From Trichoplax sp. H2 (Eukaryota > Placozoa > Uniplacotomia > Trichoplacea), in the NCBI GenBank assembly GCA_003344405.1, contig NOWV01000004.1:496001-560000 (forward strand): a stretch of DNA of 64,000 nucleotides, in the 5' to 3' direction. Every line of letters begins with the position of its first letter. The first letter of the stretch is position 1. The position numbers and the translations under genes are program-made. Positions 16,141 to 31,100 of the stretch are shown here, piece after piece. The notes under the pieces were generated by a model, which ran no database searches, had not been told where the DNA came from, and was given only the letters and a program-made list of their open reading frames with translations.

Positions 16141-19100
16141 TTATACGACTGACACTCTTTCAAAGCTAGATTTTCTATAATGTATTTTTCCTGTAAGAGT
16201 AGATCGATTAATACGGTCACTGACTTTTGTTTTTAACGTATCCCCGTAAGGCCCATATGGCATTGAACCTGAGTCTATCACACCGGACCCATTCCCTGAT
16301 GACCCTGTATTCGTTATATCAATTCCGTACAACTTATTTACTATCCCACCATCTTTATCTTTAGTATATCCACTATCAGGAATATCAGCTATAAATGAAT
16401 AATAAAATAAACAGTAAAATCAAATTAAATGGAGAATGCCCACCAGTCAATAGAATGGTTATCATAATATGGTATCATTATAACGTACCATTGCGTAATC
16501 CTTCATTCAGGCGTGATGTACCTTCTTTCGAATCCGTGAAAGTCTGTAGCTCTAATCTTTTATTTTGCTGGCTAGTTTCGTGCCTCATATCTTTGCTAGT
16601 ACTCACTTCATACCTATTATCTACGCTATTTGGGGTCTTTTAATGAATATAAAGTCAGAAAAGTCAGTACTTTAACTAGTATAAGTAATCCAGTAGAACT
16701 AATTATATTATTGACAACCTGTACCTCTGCCTCTGAAAAATGGGTATTCTGTGAGGAGTAAACGATCGGAGCCTTACAATATTTATTCTTGATACTAAGG
16801 CATAAATAATACAAGAGTCAAATTATGATTTACCGTTCTATATTACAATATAAAAAGAATACTACAACCAGGTTATTATTTTAAGGTATCATTAACAATT
16901 ATGCCTAATCAACCTATCAATGGAACTACTCTTCTGGCTAGCTAGGTCAGAACTTGAATTAATTTTCAAAGAAGAGCCAAATCGGTAAAGACTTTGATTA
17001 AACGTTCTTAACGTAAACTGTCAAAAATTATAAAAAGTTTTTGCACATTCAGGATCTGATGTAATCAAATAGTCGTTTTAAATATACATTCCACCTGAGA
17101 TTTAGCATGAGTTTTGATGTCCTCTTCTTCATCGTCATCATCACTGCGCAGCTCTCCCGATGCTCTTCTAAGATTAGTCTGACCAAGATCTTGAAGCACT
17201 CTTATCCCGACCTAAATTTTTTAGTTACGTCAGGCAAATTATCATTGATCACTTGGGGAATAGGCAAATTACCTGAATTTCGTTTGATGTTTGCTCTCTT
17301 CTTTGCTTTGCTTGTCTTTCTCTACGACGTCGGATGAAGTTTCTTATAATCAGCAAAGCGTAAATTTTTGCGATGGTTATATCATTATCTGAAAAGTTAA
17401 ATAACTTTTATCATAAAAATAGGGCAAATTATCGAGATTTACGAAGTATGAACACTTAAAATTATCGCATAAGCGCATAAGATCTACCTCATACTAAAGT
17501 TTATCAAGTCCTATTTCATTTCTTACATAGTATTTTATTATTGCATCAATGAGCTTCTAGATTACATGTACAAAAACTCTTATCTTAAAGTATTGTAGAT
17601 AATCAGGGAGGATAGCTAAACTCATGTTGTCTCTCCTAGACGTCATCATTGCAGTACACTACTTTTGGTATCTAATTTCAAATACAAATGAAAGGCAAAA
17701 CAGCTTTCACATGTAAATTATAATTTGCCCATACTAAAACAAAAGAAGTAAACTTTTTTAAGTACTCAGAAGCACGTGCTTTAAACAGCAAAGCTCTTAA
17801 CCAAGTCATAATTATTAAAAATTAGCTGAATACATTATTGCATTATCAAGACTCTTCAAAGAGTGCGGCCATTCACTACAATAAATTTAGCACAATAATA
17901 ACAGGAAAACCCTTGAGTTATATATATCTAACAGCGGTAAAGTAAATTGCTACGAATGATTATCTAAACTCTAAAACATATCCCTGCAACAATTCTTAAA
18001 CCAACTACGAATCGTGATACCATAACCATATGATTATGCTGTATCATAAACATTTTCAGGTTTAATTACCTAGTTCAGCTATATGTTACAAACCTTTTAG
18101 AGATAATGGAACAATTTCGTCTAGGAGTTTATTAGGAGTTCTGGGCCAAATCCTCTTAATAATGTTTCTTAACTCTCTGTCTCTTAAATCTAAGTTGCCT
18201 GATAAATCGTAATTAAAATTAGGGTCAAGGTATTTTATGTAAATACAGCGGAATTTGGTGCTACATCGATAAGTTTTACCTACCGTCTAGTTTAATTTTT
18301 AGTTGTTTTCGCACTAAAGCAAAGATCGTAGCATTGAATTTGACGTTGTTATCAGTCCCAAGAGGCATGTGCATACCCATTAAATTCTGAAATAAGAAGC
18401 TATTAAAATATCTTTTCTCTATTAAGGAAATTTTCTAGTGTTGCTAACCCTATATGCAGTAGAGTCCGGACATAACTTGCCGAGGCCTAACGGAGGAGAA
18501 ATTCTTCTAAGCAACTTCACCATGTCGTCAAATTTAATTCGACCTCTAAATTATATAAGTCAAGTTGATAAAGCTTCAATTAGTTTGCACGCTTCACTGA
18601 TAATACATATGGTAATTGCGTAAAATTTTGACAGCATTCGAAAAGATACACTTAAATTCAGACTAAAGTATCTATTGTCTAGTCATTCTTTGTTATGATA
18701 CGAATGATATTCTTACACCTACCAGTCGCATCTTATACCGTGTACCAAGTATATTGTAACAGTCTTGACACTAAACTGTTATCAGCAGACTATCAAATCT
18801 CATTCAGATTAAAATCAGGGACTTTAATATTTATCAGATCTACCTAACCTCAATTTCATCAACTAGTTACAGTAGAAGCTGTATTAGCTATTAGCTATTA
18901 GCTGTCATAATTATTAAACCGAAATAATGTATGAATCAAAATGGATCCCAAGCTAAGTAATATTGACAACAGATTCTAGGATAATACATACAAGCATTCA
19001 CTTCATTAAGCTCTACATGATATTATATTTCTACGTTGCATTAAAGGCGGGTAAGTCGGATCCGACTTATCTTGCATTAATGGCACTATCGCACTAATAG

Positions 19101-22100
19101 CGGGTTTTAAGTCAGATTCTGATTAATGCGGGTGTACTAACAGCATTTAAAACGGGTAAATCAGACTGTGACTTATCTTGCGCCTAGTATCTTATAAAAT
19201 TAGGAGAGGTTCACCTTTAAGGCTTTTTGTGACAGAAACAAGTGAAAGTATAAAATTGGAAAATATGCTGAATACAGTAACCACGAGCTAAAATTATGAG
19301 TCCAAAACATGGTCAAGATCTACTTTAGAAACTGCTATCTACAGTATTCCCATATTTACAAATTTTTCATTTCATACAACCGTAATCGTTATGAGAAACT
19401 TTTAAGTTGTTATATCATCTCATTGTTATACTCCATAGTCAATGAAACGTAGAAGACCTTCAGAGCATGTGCATATTTACGTTTGAATTCAACTTATAGC
19501 AGCATAACGAATAACGTTATTAAAGTCTATATACGTAATGCATGTATACTAGTTATGGAATAACTGATTGTGATATATATACCCGTATACATATGAATAG
19601 TTAACACGCAGTTCTACCACCATATTAAGACATCAAGATACAGCACTGAAGCCTAACATGGTATTAAATAGATCAATACAGTATGTGCTTACACCCAGCG
19701 TATATACTGTAAGCTGTGTAAAAATTAACATACAGCTGTGAGTTGGATAGTACTTTCATGCTTATTACTATTTTAAGTATACATACGTAGCTTCAGGATC
19801 AAAAAAGGACCACGCTTGCACAAATTCGTCGAGATGATGAGGGCCAAGAATTGAAATATCTCTCGTCAGGTAATCGAAGTTATCCATAATAACGGCTACA
19901 AATAGGTTTATTACCTATAAGAATATCACAACGTTTTACGAACATTTTGTCTATAATATCAATCACATCGAAAATTCTTAAATCAAGCCTTTGCCAAAAT
20001 GAGCTTACCAAAAATGATGAAAGGACGTAAAATGAAGAAAAATATAAATAACTAATGTTGCTGCCACATGAATTTTCACTGCACCCATTACCGGTCCTCC
20101 AAGTGCAACTAAGTGTAATTAGTTGCCAGTTTTCACCAGTAGCGCAGCTATATCAACAGAAAAGTCAAGGAAGCTAGTCATTTATATTTAAAGAATCGAT
20201 TTTCATACGTTTACAGAATCATCTCCGCTGTAAAACGAGCAGCGCACAATTAATGCACGGATTACTGAAGAAATTATCTTTACGTACCGAAACAGCACCA
20301 GTACTGAACTGAAGAACGAATGAAAGTTATTATATTCTGTTATTGCCGACCCAGGTGAAGTCAAAACAGTTCCGAATAACTAGCGAGTGCAACGATCATT
20401 ATTTAAATCATGGTTTTCTATTCATACAACAAACATAGGTTGATAAAGTCAATTAATCACTACTATAGTAATCCAACCTGCATCCCAATCACAGCATAAA
20501 TGAAGAAAACGAAAACGATCAGCAAACCAACATACGGCAGGGCCTAATTAAGAATACATTCACATCACATCAATTACTAGAATGATCAAATAAACGTTAT
20601 TTATTCGCTGCTAGAATCACCCTAATAAAAACATTGGGAAACCAGTTTCTTAACCAACATTAGGGTAAGAGTCAATATAATAAAGTATCTCACCTGAAAG
20701 GATTTCATAAATGTCCACAGTAAGGTGCGCATTCCACCTCCTCGACTTAGTAATTTCACCAAACGCATTGCACGAAATAATCGAAAAAAGTTGACACTGA
20801 AATCTACAGTTACATTGGAACTATCCTGTCGTAAAAGTAATTTAATTAATTCAATTAGCTTATGCCAACGATTTGTATTTATAAGTAAAGAAAAACCTAT
20901 CGAGAATCAAGAAATACTATCACTACAAGATCTTATACCTCGAGAATCAAGAAATACCATCACTACAAGATCTTATACTGTAATTTTTAACACTAATTCA
21001 ATTCCTACCTTGTATATTTCGGATATTACAATATCTATTATGCTTCCGACAACAATAACAAAATCGAAAACATTCCACTTATCGCGAAAATAGTTCTATA
21101 GAAAGTGAAAAATATTTAGAGATCCTGATGTGGAATTACAAAAATATCAAGCTACACAAGTGCATTGATTCTATCAAACCTGTGGTTTAAAAGCTACTAT
21201 TTTCAATATCGCTTCTAAACCAAACAGGACAGTAAATCCAATATTCAGATATTCTAATACGTCATTATAAACTCTAGAAGGCCTATAAACCTATTTATTC
21301 ATAACAGATCATTTGAAATTAGCAATTATGGTCATCAATTAGTTTTGATCACGGAATACATCTATTTTCAATGTTTGATTATTACCTGCATCATTAGTGT
21401 CATTGTGTTCAAAGTTATAAGGCCAAATATAGTATATTCAAATCCTAGGGAAGTAGCTAACTTCCAAACCGCCAACTGCAGCTTATTTTTGGGTATATAT
21501 CTTTTTTGGGGCTTTGTTTTTAACGCAAATTCGATACAATTTCGCTTTAAAAAATGAAATAAAACGCTAAATTGGATTTGACTACATTTTAGTATGTCAA
21601 TAATGCTTGTAATGCTTATACTATATCTCTGTAGTCATAAACTCCGGCATAACTATATGGATTATAATCTATCAATAAAAGCGCTTCAACTAAATATTAC
21701 TTGATTCTTGTCCAGATCGCAGTTTCTATACTCTTGTTCGCCTTCAGTTTGAAAAGTTACAATAACGAAGCCAACAAATATGTTTACCATAAAGAATGCT
21801 ACAATAATTATGTAAATTACGAAGTAGATCGCTACGAGGGGTTGGTGATTTCTACTAGGTCCTCGGCCAGCTTCCGTTGCATCAATTGCACGATATAGGA
21901 TACTAAATATACATTTAGAATGTACCTTAAAGGTCAATTTCGATTTTCAACTTGATAACAGAACTAAATCTCGAGAATTCTTAATTTTACAGCACAAATT
22001 ACAAGCCTGACATTATCTTATGAATGCTAAATTAAAAAATCGGAGAATACCGTATGTCATTAGTATACCTGGGCCATCCTTCGAACGTTGTAATCGTAAA

Positions 22101-25100
22101 TAGAGTCATCATCGCGTTAGGAACATTATCAAAATTGAAAGAAGATTCTTTCCATATACGTGGTTCAACCTCAAAATATAATGAAAAGTTTGATAAAACT
22201 TCAATGAAGTTACATAAGTACGTACTGCTCGAGGAAACACAAGAAAGTAACAATAGCACATTCATTGAAAAGCTATGCTAAGTCTATTTATCGTAGCATG
22301 GAACTGAATAAGATTAACAACGATACTTGCTATATTTGAAAAGAAGTCAACAAATACTTTATCCCTTAACTTCAACAGCTGAATCAATTTTAATCAAAGG
22401 CAGCGTTTATCACAGCGACGTCGATAAATACTTATTTAATTAATCGCAAGCTAGAAATCTTAAAGAAAGCGTTTACCTATGCAACTAAAGCTAATCTGAA
22501 AATACAGTTACAACTACAGTAATGAAAGACTTCTGCTACATCTTTACCTACTATTAAATGCGGCACCAGCGATTATAAAATGGTGAACTATATTTAGCTA
22601 TCGATTACAACGCTAAATTTACCGTACAACACTGATTGTACAATACTTCGATGTCGGACGCTCAGCAAGATGATAGTAATCAGAAAGTTAAACAAAACGA
22701 ATACTGCCCTTTAAGTATAAGTACAGATAAACGACCTTTCCGATATGATGTAATTAATGAACATAAATACTTCAATATTATTAAAAAATTTTTCCTAAAG
22801 AGATCAGATTACAAGAGCTGTTTCCTCCTTATCTATAAATAAATTCTGCTTGTTCCTGCGTACATTAGTCTATAAATATTAAAATATGACTGTGTGGCCA
22901 CGAATTCAAGGCATAAAAGTTACTAGTTTCTCGCACTGCTATGAAGAAAGTCTACTGTAAATGATTGCTGCACACAAGACAAATATGACAAATTTACAAA
23001 GGATACACATCTTTATAATTTACGATACCTGAGTACTAAATACTCGATTATTACCGCAGTATTCAGCGTAGTACTGTAGCTATTGTATCTTTACTAACAA
23101 GTTTAATGTTACGTACCATTGACAACCACCAAATATCACATAAAAATACGTTATAAATAAATACACTACCGAACACTATAATACAGGATCAGTAATGCAT
23201 TAACTTTCAAATATAAATTGTTTACAGGAATTAACAAGCACGGTCTTCAAACAAAAATATAATCAAAAAAATTTTTAAAACCGAAGACATAGAGCTTAAT
23301 GAGTATATAAAATCGTAAAATTTGAACCGCTAATTACACAAGCTACCTGCAAATAGTTTAAATCTCCCGTCGGATAATTATAGTAAGATCCCCTAATGAC
23401 AAAATATTGTTGAATACCGTGAATAAAAATTACTAGGTATACAAATTCTATAACTAGTAAATGAAACAATGACTCTAACGATAACAGAACTTAGCCCTAA
23501 CTTGCATGTGCTATTATCCATTTTAGATGCATCTGTACAAAAATAAAATCTTCCCTATTGTAGCAAAATGTGTTGACGTTAAACAATTGATAACAAGTAG
23601 AGATATCTTTCTTTAGAATTCACTTACTTTAAATAACTGGACTCCTATTACAGCGAACATGAATACCAATAACAATGTAACAAGCATGATACTCCAGATG
23701 GTTTTTATTGCTACAAAAACGCACTGAACGACATGCTATCATAATAGAAAATTACAAATACCACTTTATTCACATCGTAGACGACAGTAATACAATTAAG
23801 AATTAGCCAAAGATAACAAACCTTCAATCCACGCGCTCGATTTAATGCCCTTAAGGGTCTCAATACTCGAAGGACACGGAGTACTTTTAGCTGTTTCAAA
23901 TTCTCTTCACTTTAATATAAATGTACGCGTATATAAACATTCACCGTTTCAATAATCAGTAGCTCATCAAATATAACATTATAAACATTTAATTTACTTA
24001 CGCAATTGTATAATCTGCAATAGATACAGCTATAACGATCATATCAAGGATATTAAATATGTTTCGAAAATACGATCCTTCGTGCATTATTACCCCAAAT
24101 GCAATCATCTATAATTTGAAACGTAGTTAAAATTGTTTAAAATATCGTATCATTGATTTATTAATTTAATGAATACCGACGCAACAATAGGTAAAACAAT
24201 ATTCTGTTCTATAGTAGATCTTCCAAAATGAAAACTTACTTTCATTGCCGCCTCAACACAGAATATTGCTGTAAAGGTTTTATCGCAGTAACTCAGAACC
24301 TAGACAAATATATTAAGACATTCTTTTCAAATTACGTAATTGATTTTAACTCAAAAAAGTTACCGTGGAAATCATACACGCCTAACCTGATTTCGAATTT
24401 TATCTTTCCCTAAGGGATCTTCAGCAGCTAGAGTTATGCTGCTCAATATTATAATTATTAGTATAATATTAGAAAAGTAAAGATTGGTGACGAAATCGAA
24501 AATCTTGCAACGAAATCTAAAACAGCAAAGAAATATACAGCACTTCATTTCTTCTCATGAAAAGTGAAACGATTGAATACCTGTATTATATATAATACGA
24601 CATAATACTTTAAGATAGTTTCCTATTGAATTTGTCGTAAGTCATCTAACCTATTTGTGGATTTAAAAAGAAACATTGACGTAGCTTTTGGTATTGGCAC
24701 AATAACTCGATCAGGAATCTTTTTCCAATTGATTTGTGTAGTATTAGTTCGAAAAGAGGCATCTAAACGAGGTCTAGCTGGCTCTTCAGCTGAAAGATTT
24801 ACAAAACATAGATAATCATGTTACTGATGCGATACTGAAGTCTATAGCAAATTTTTTTGTTGCAAGTCACAATATCACGATACAAGAACAATGCAAAGGG
24901 AAACTACACTATAACTTCAAAAAATTTAACTGGTTTACATTTGCAAAATGCAAAATAGCCCGTAATTATAAATTTTCCGCTATGTGCTGCTTGAATCTAC
25001 TTACTACAGTCACTGTTCGAATCTAGTTCTTCAACTCGAGACAGTTCAGATTCCTGACAACCACATCAAAAAATATTACTGTATATGTACTAAAATCAAA

Positions 25101-28100
25101 AATTTATGAGCCCAAAGTCACTTCAATTAAGTTCTTACTGTCTCGCTAAAAACAGCCATTTTGTATACAGGATTCGAAAAATCATTTTCCAGATCTCCCT
25201 CGTACATAACTTTAGATAATTTCTGTATATCATCCTTGAGTAAAGAAATTAAGTGAGCACATACGTTAACTGGAGCCATCCATCAAGGTGGCGCAGATAC
25301 TTAAATAGTGAAACTTTAACCAGACTGTGACTACTTCATATACAGTAAAATTCCCAAGAACTTACCGGATTTTCCTCGGAAGAAACATTTTCTACGGCGG
25401 AACTAAACATAGATAAAGATAAATATCAAAACACTGTAAAGCCAAAGGAAAATCTTTGGTATTCGCTAGCATTTTATTAATCAATTTACTAACCCAATAC
25501 TAATATTACCATAACGCAAAGACTGTACAGGTGTCTGCAGCTTCTGTAACCTCTGCTCTTTCGCCATTTTCCTCTTTGCATTTCTCCTTTCATTTATCTC
25601 AGTCAAACTCTCAGCATTCGCTAGATTATCCACCGCAATAGCAAGAAAAACATTCAAGAGAATGTCTGTATTTCAATCATCTTCAGTTAAGGATAAATCA
25701 GTTTACACCAGAACATACAAACGGCTATTAAATTTGTACAACCATGTTAAATCGAAGTACAGCACCTAAAGATACAGTTCCCTACTACAACTAAGATAAT
25801 AAAATAAAATACAGCTAAAATGCCAAATCTGTCGATTCCGTCTAAAGCTTTTATGCCGTTATACATAATCTCATTCCAGTCTTCCCCAGTAAGAATCTAA
25901 ATGATTAAAGGAATTAGTCACCAACAGAACATCTACTAAAACATAACTCTCGTCATATAACTCTCTCAAGCAAAAAAATACCTGAAATACGGTTAGCAAT
26001 GATTGCCAAAATGAATCAAAGTTACTACGTGGAATAGACTTGTTAAAATTAAACCTATTTCAAATACCCAAAATCAATATCGGTAACCATGACATCCTAT
26101 GGTATACAGATTGATTACTATCATACACAAACACACCTTCCCCCAAAAATTTGCATTCCTAATAATGCAAAAATTAAAACGAAGAGAAACAGCAGCAGTA
26201 GAAGGCTAGCAATTGAGCGCATACTATTTAAGAGTGATGCAACTAAATTACGAAGTGTGTTCCAATATCTATAGATAATAAATACATCATCTCAAATATT
26301 AGTCAAAAATCTCACCGAGAACAGCTTTTAATCAGACGACTGTCAAACTTACCTAGTTATTTTAAATATTCTAAGTAATCGAACACAACGCAGAACGCTT
26401 AAACCAAGAGCAGCAGCTCCTCCAATTATAGCAATAAAAATTAATTCGATTATACTAACAAGAACAACCTGAAAAAGTCCATAAACATACGGATAGGTTT
26501 AACTTTGGAACACGTTGAGTAACTAATTACAATTGAGATATATCTAAGCATATAAGATTTTATAAACCAAAGAAAGGGAGCTTTGTCTTACCAGAAAGTC
26601 AAATCTGTTAAATAAAGACATAAAATATCCTTCAATTCCTAAAGCATACATCTTAATGGACATTTCAATCGTGAAAAGGCCCACAAACACAGAATTGGTA
26701 ATCGCTGTAACCGATTACAAATAGTTAGTACTCTTTGATATTTAATAAACAAGATCTCAAACAAAATTGTAGCACTAGCCCTGTAAAATATGCGTATAGC
26801 AATATGTAAACCCCCTACAATGTCAACTTTGTTAACACAACCTACATAAAAACTGCGTGACCACCCTTTGCTGTTCATAATGTTCCACAGCCAAGCATAT
26901 AGTATTTAATAGCACAGCCAGAATAACCAGCCAGTAGAACGTTTGACTTTTGACTACAAGACGACAGTATCTCCTAGACCTTTTGTGCCATCTCTTCAGC
27001 TGATGCCTAAATACAAGTGAGAATTTAACTTTCTGATCCCAACGCCAATACATAAGAAAGCGACTGTACATGATAATGTATCACTAATATATGTCACACA
27101 TACGCGTATATACCTAAATCGAAAACAGTAAACTTTCTTTTCCTCGACAGCAGATCCTTGGCTGCCATGTTCGACGTCATCAAATCTAACTCCTTCCGCT
27201 GGTAGGTTGATGTCAATCGTGGTGCAATGTCCAAACGAATTCGCCAAAAAAGTGATGTACCGACAATTAAAGTTTAAATTTAAAAATATAATATAGAAAT
27301 TTTCGGTACCTGCAACTTGCTGTTCCATATCAACTTGTAAGTCATCCACATCAACTTCTAAGTCCTCGGCTTTACCTATCCATTCCAAATATCCCCTATA
27401 ATCTTCCTCAATTTGGCGTTTTTCTCGTAATTTCTTGAAATCTCCCGAAACTCTTGCTTTTTCCCGCTCCTTAGAAAACTCACTATATAATAATAACGAA
27501 AGACATTTAGACAGTACATGGAACAGAAATCACTTATTCTTTACAGCTATTATTATCAAGTCTAATAGTGTATAATGTACATGTACAGCATTGTACTGAC
27601 TCTTTATATTCTAAAGACAATAACCCACCCGCTAAGGACACCGAGAACTAAATTCAGTACAAAAAATGAGCCTAAAATAATAAGCGTAACGAAATAAATC
27701 CAAGGCCATTCACTACCCACTGCATCATTTATCTGTAAATATAAGAGCACATACAAATGAACGTTGTACAAATATAAAAGACATTAAAATATTATTCAAA
27801 GCCTAATCTTCATATAATGATCATTGTAAGCACTAATATCCAGTATTTCTATACATTAAATCCAAAATCTATGTGATAGTTCCTATTTGAATCAAAGGAA
27901 TAGCGTACACTATACATAATATTAGTCCATCCTTCCATAGTTATACATTGGAAAACGGTCAACATAGAGAGGCCAATGTTGTCAAAGCTAGTTATTCCCG
28001 CATTGGGTCCAGTCCAATTGCGCAAACAGACATATCCAGACTTGCAGTGGTGGGCAGACTCAAAGGATTCCGAAGCAGCGCATGGACGAGGATCATTAAT

Positions 28101-31100
28101 TAGCTTTTCTGATTACAGAACAGATGCAGTTAATTAACTACAATAAACCTATCAAAACATATTAATATCATAATAACGAAAATAGTTGTGCGCGCAATCG
28201 ATCGGTATTAATTCTGTGTAACCAAAAGGTTAAAGTTACAGATTACAATATAACTGCAACGTCTTGAAGTCCGATTTACTAATTAGCCTTCACAGTTTCG
28301 TGCACCCAATATTAGCGAATATAACCTAGGCGAGAGTCTGCTTACTGCAACGTACAAGTATGTATTCCTTATAACTTGAACTGAGGGCCACCAAAATTTG
28401 TTAACTGAAACAACTAAATTACAGTATTTCCCATTTCGATTTCAAATACTATCACTTATCGGCGTCGATACTAATTAGTACAAATCCATTACAACCGAAT
28501 CATTTATCAAAGAATGTTTCATTCCATAGATAAATCACTTACAGTAAATAGAGTACAATACTATCGACTGTTAGCTTACAGGCTTTCAATTAGATCTAGT
28601 GCTGCTTTCAAACAAAAATACCCTTAATTACGGTATATTTATATCAACATGTGAGAGCTTGTACTACCCAAGCAGTGTCTATTAGTTTCAATTTATTGTA
28701 CAGTATATATACTGTATATATCTATCTGCCATAATCAATAATTCATTAACTATCTATAAATTCTTCAGTTTCAGCCATAAATTGCTACATAAAAATTTTT
28801 ACAATATAACGTATACTTTGTTATTTACTTGTGATGTTGTGATAACATGCTCGATGCAGGACTCCGTTAAATAATTCTAAACCAATGGTTGCATAAATTA
28901 TTATTACAAATACCACAAGCGCTGCAACATGAAATAGAGGGACCATGGCCTTCATAATAGCATTCATCACTACCTGTAAACCTAAACATTGTTGATTGCA
29001 GAGCCGTTTAAGCGCGTTTTCTAAAAGGATTCTTCTCTCTATATACATCTCTACTACACAATTTAAATTTTCAAGGTTCATGGCCCTTGTTATGCTTACT
29101 AGGAACGCCTGACACCAATCTCAAAGGCCTTAAAACACGAAACGCTCTGAGAGCTCGCAAGACATCAATATTTTGATTAGATGACGAAGTTGCAGTGAAG
29201 ATGATATTTATGATACTACAGAATCAAATAGAAAACATTTGTACATACATGACCATTACATCCATACGAGTATTTTAGACTCATACTTCAAAAGTTAGGA
29301 ACTTTTCAACATGATCTATAGCTTAAGTGTACTAACCCAACAATTACAATTATGAAATCTAATATATTCCATCCATTCCTTAGATAAGCTCCAGAAGGAA
29401 TTGCAAAGCCATATGTGATTATTTTCAAGAAACTCTCGATAGTAAAAATTGCCAAAAATACGTATTCCACCTTTTCCTTAAGAAAATATTGTAAAAGGGT
29501 ACTAAATTGTAGGTATATTTCATTTGACAAAAATTACTGTTACATTTCGATATGAAATCGATTCTTTCTTCGCTTATGACATTCGAACGATCGTATTCGC
29601 CGCATACGTACTGTATATGCTGTATTGTACTTTATTACATTAGATTAACATGATCAAAAGGAATACTGTACTGTAGATACGTACAATTGTACAGTACATT
29701 CCTATAGAAAGTAGAGCTCGTGATACTGTACTTCGCGTACGACCAGAAGGTCGTAAACGCGTTTTGTTACTAGTTGGCTACCGTTTCATTGCTTCATATA
29801 CAGTACTGTACTGTATAGACGATTTTTATCGTCAAAACATACTGTACTATTAATGATACCTAGCGAAGACAAGTTTACGTCCGTAATAAATACAGTATAA
29901 TACGCATACCTTAATACAATAACATATTAACCATAAAGTATTTAAATTATAGTTCTATCTATTGAATAACCGAAGCTACTCACCATATTCTCATTCAGCA
30001 GCGTATTATCATTATTAGGTAAAGGCTGATACAGGGCCAGGGCAACGCAATTAGCAAAAATAGTGAATAGAATCAAGTATTCAAAGGCTGTAATAACACC
30101 GAACGATGTTAAGAAAAACCTTAAACTAGTAGATTGATTAGTACTGCACATAAGAGATAGTGATTTTTGTTAGAATTCGTAGTGAAGACTTCACTTGAAG
30201 ATTCCAACGACTTCATATAATTATTCAACAATGGTTGAATACTTCAGCGGATAAACCCTCACAAGCTACAGGTTACTAACAAGTGTAGAACCTTACATAC
30301 TGTAGTAGCACTGTAAAAAAGTACCTTACAATAATACAACGATACGAGCACGCATTGCGATACGAAAGTGAGATTTAATAAAGTTGCTAGGAATATACTG
30401 CAATAAGAAGAAGCAGCGTATCAAATGCGTGACATCTGACCGTCACTCGTATTACAGCTAAAACCCTACATGAATATAAGTCCTAAATTGAAGTTTAAAG
30501 CATTAACTCTACTTATACAGGTGACATTTATTACTACTTAAAGGATATTTTTTTTCCACAACCGTGGTAGCAAACTGTCTGATAGGATTATCGGTTTTCA
30601 AGAAAAATAGGACTCTAGCAGCTCGAGGAGTTAAAGCTCCTTGTTTCGCCTTGTAGTGTTGAATTCTTCCTTGAATTGCTCCTCGTCGTTTGGCTCTTGC
30701 TATAGCAGCTGTCTCAAGAAGCGTACCAGCAACAGACGGAGGCAATCGGTCTCGAATATCACTCAGATCTAATGTGCTTTTGCCATCGTCTAAATGATAA
30801 ACGTAATATCAGCATAAATGTACCAAACTACGGTGTACACGATAACGTCTTCCGGATATCAGAGACGAATCAGATAGGAGTATTGTACAGACTAACATTC
30901 AATCATCATTATAACTCCGCGCAGTTAACAATTAATGTTCGTGCGCGCTACAAATTCTAAAAATATAAGAAATCATAACATAAATAAATAAATACTGAAA
31001 GGCCTCAATAACCTACAGAAACAGAATCGGACGTCATCAAATCGAATATCTCTTCAAACGCGAAAATCAATAAAACAAATAGAGTTCATTACTTCAGTTA

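Noticed and set aside
20725-21093. 122-codon plus-strand frame
   Set aside because: It is antisense to calcium channel exons for domain IV S3-S4 and crosses the 40-bp duplication; the real coding strand is minus.
25005-25045. GTTCGAATC word resembling a tRNA T-arm
   Set aside because: No matching acceptor stem, D-arm or anticodon arm could be placed on either strand around it. No tRNA or rRNA gene was recognised in the window.
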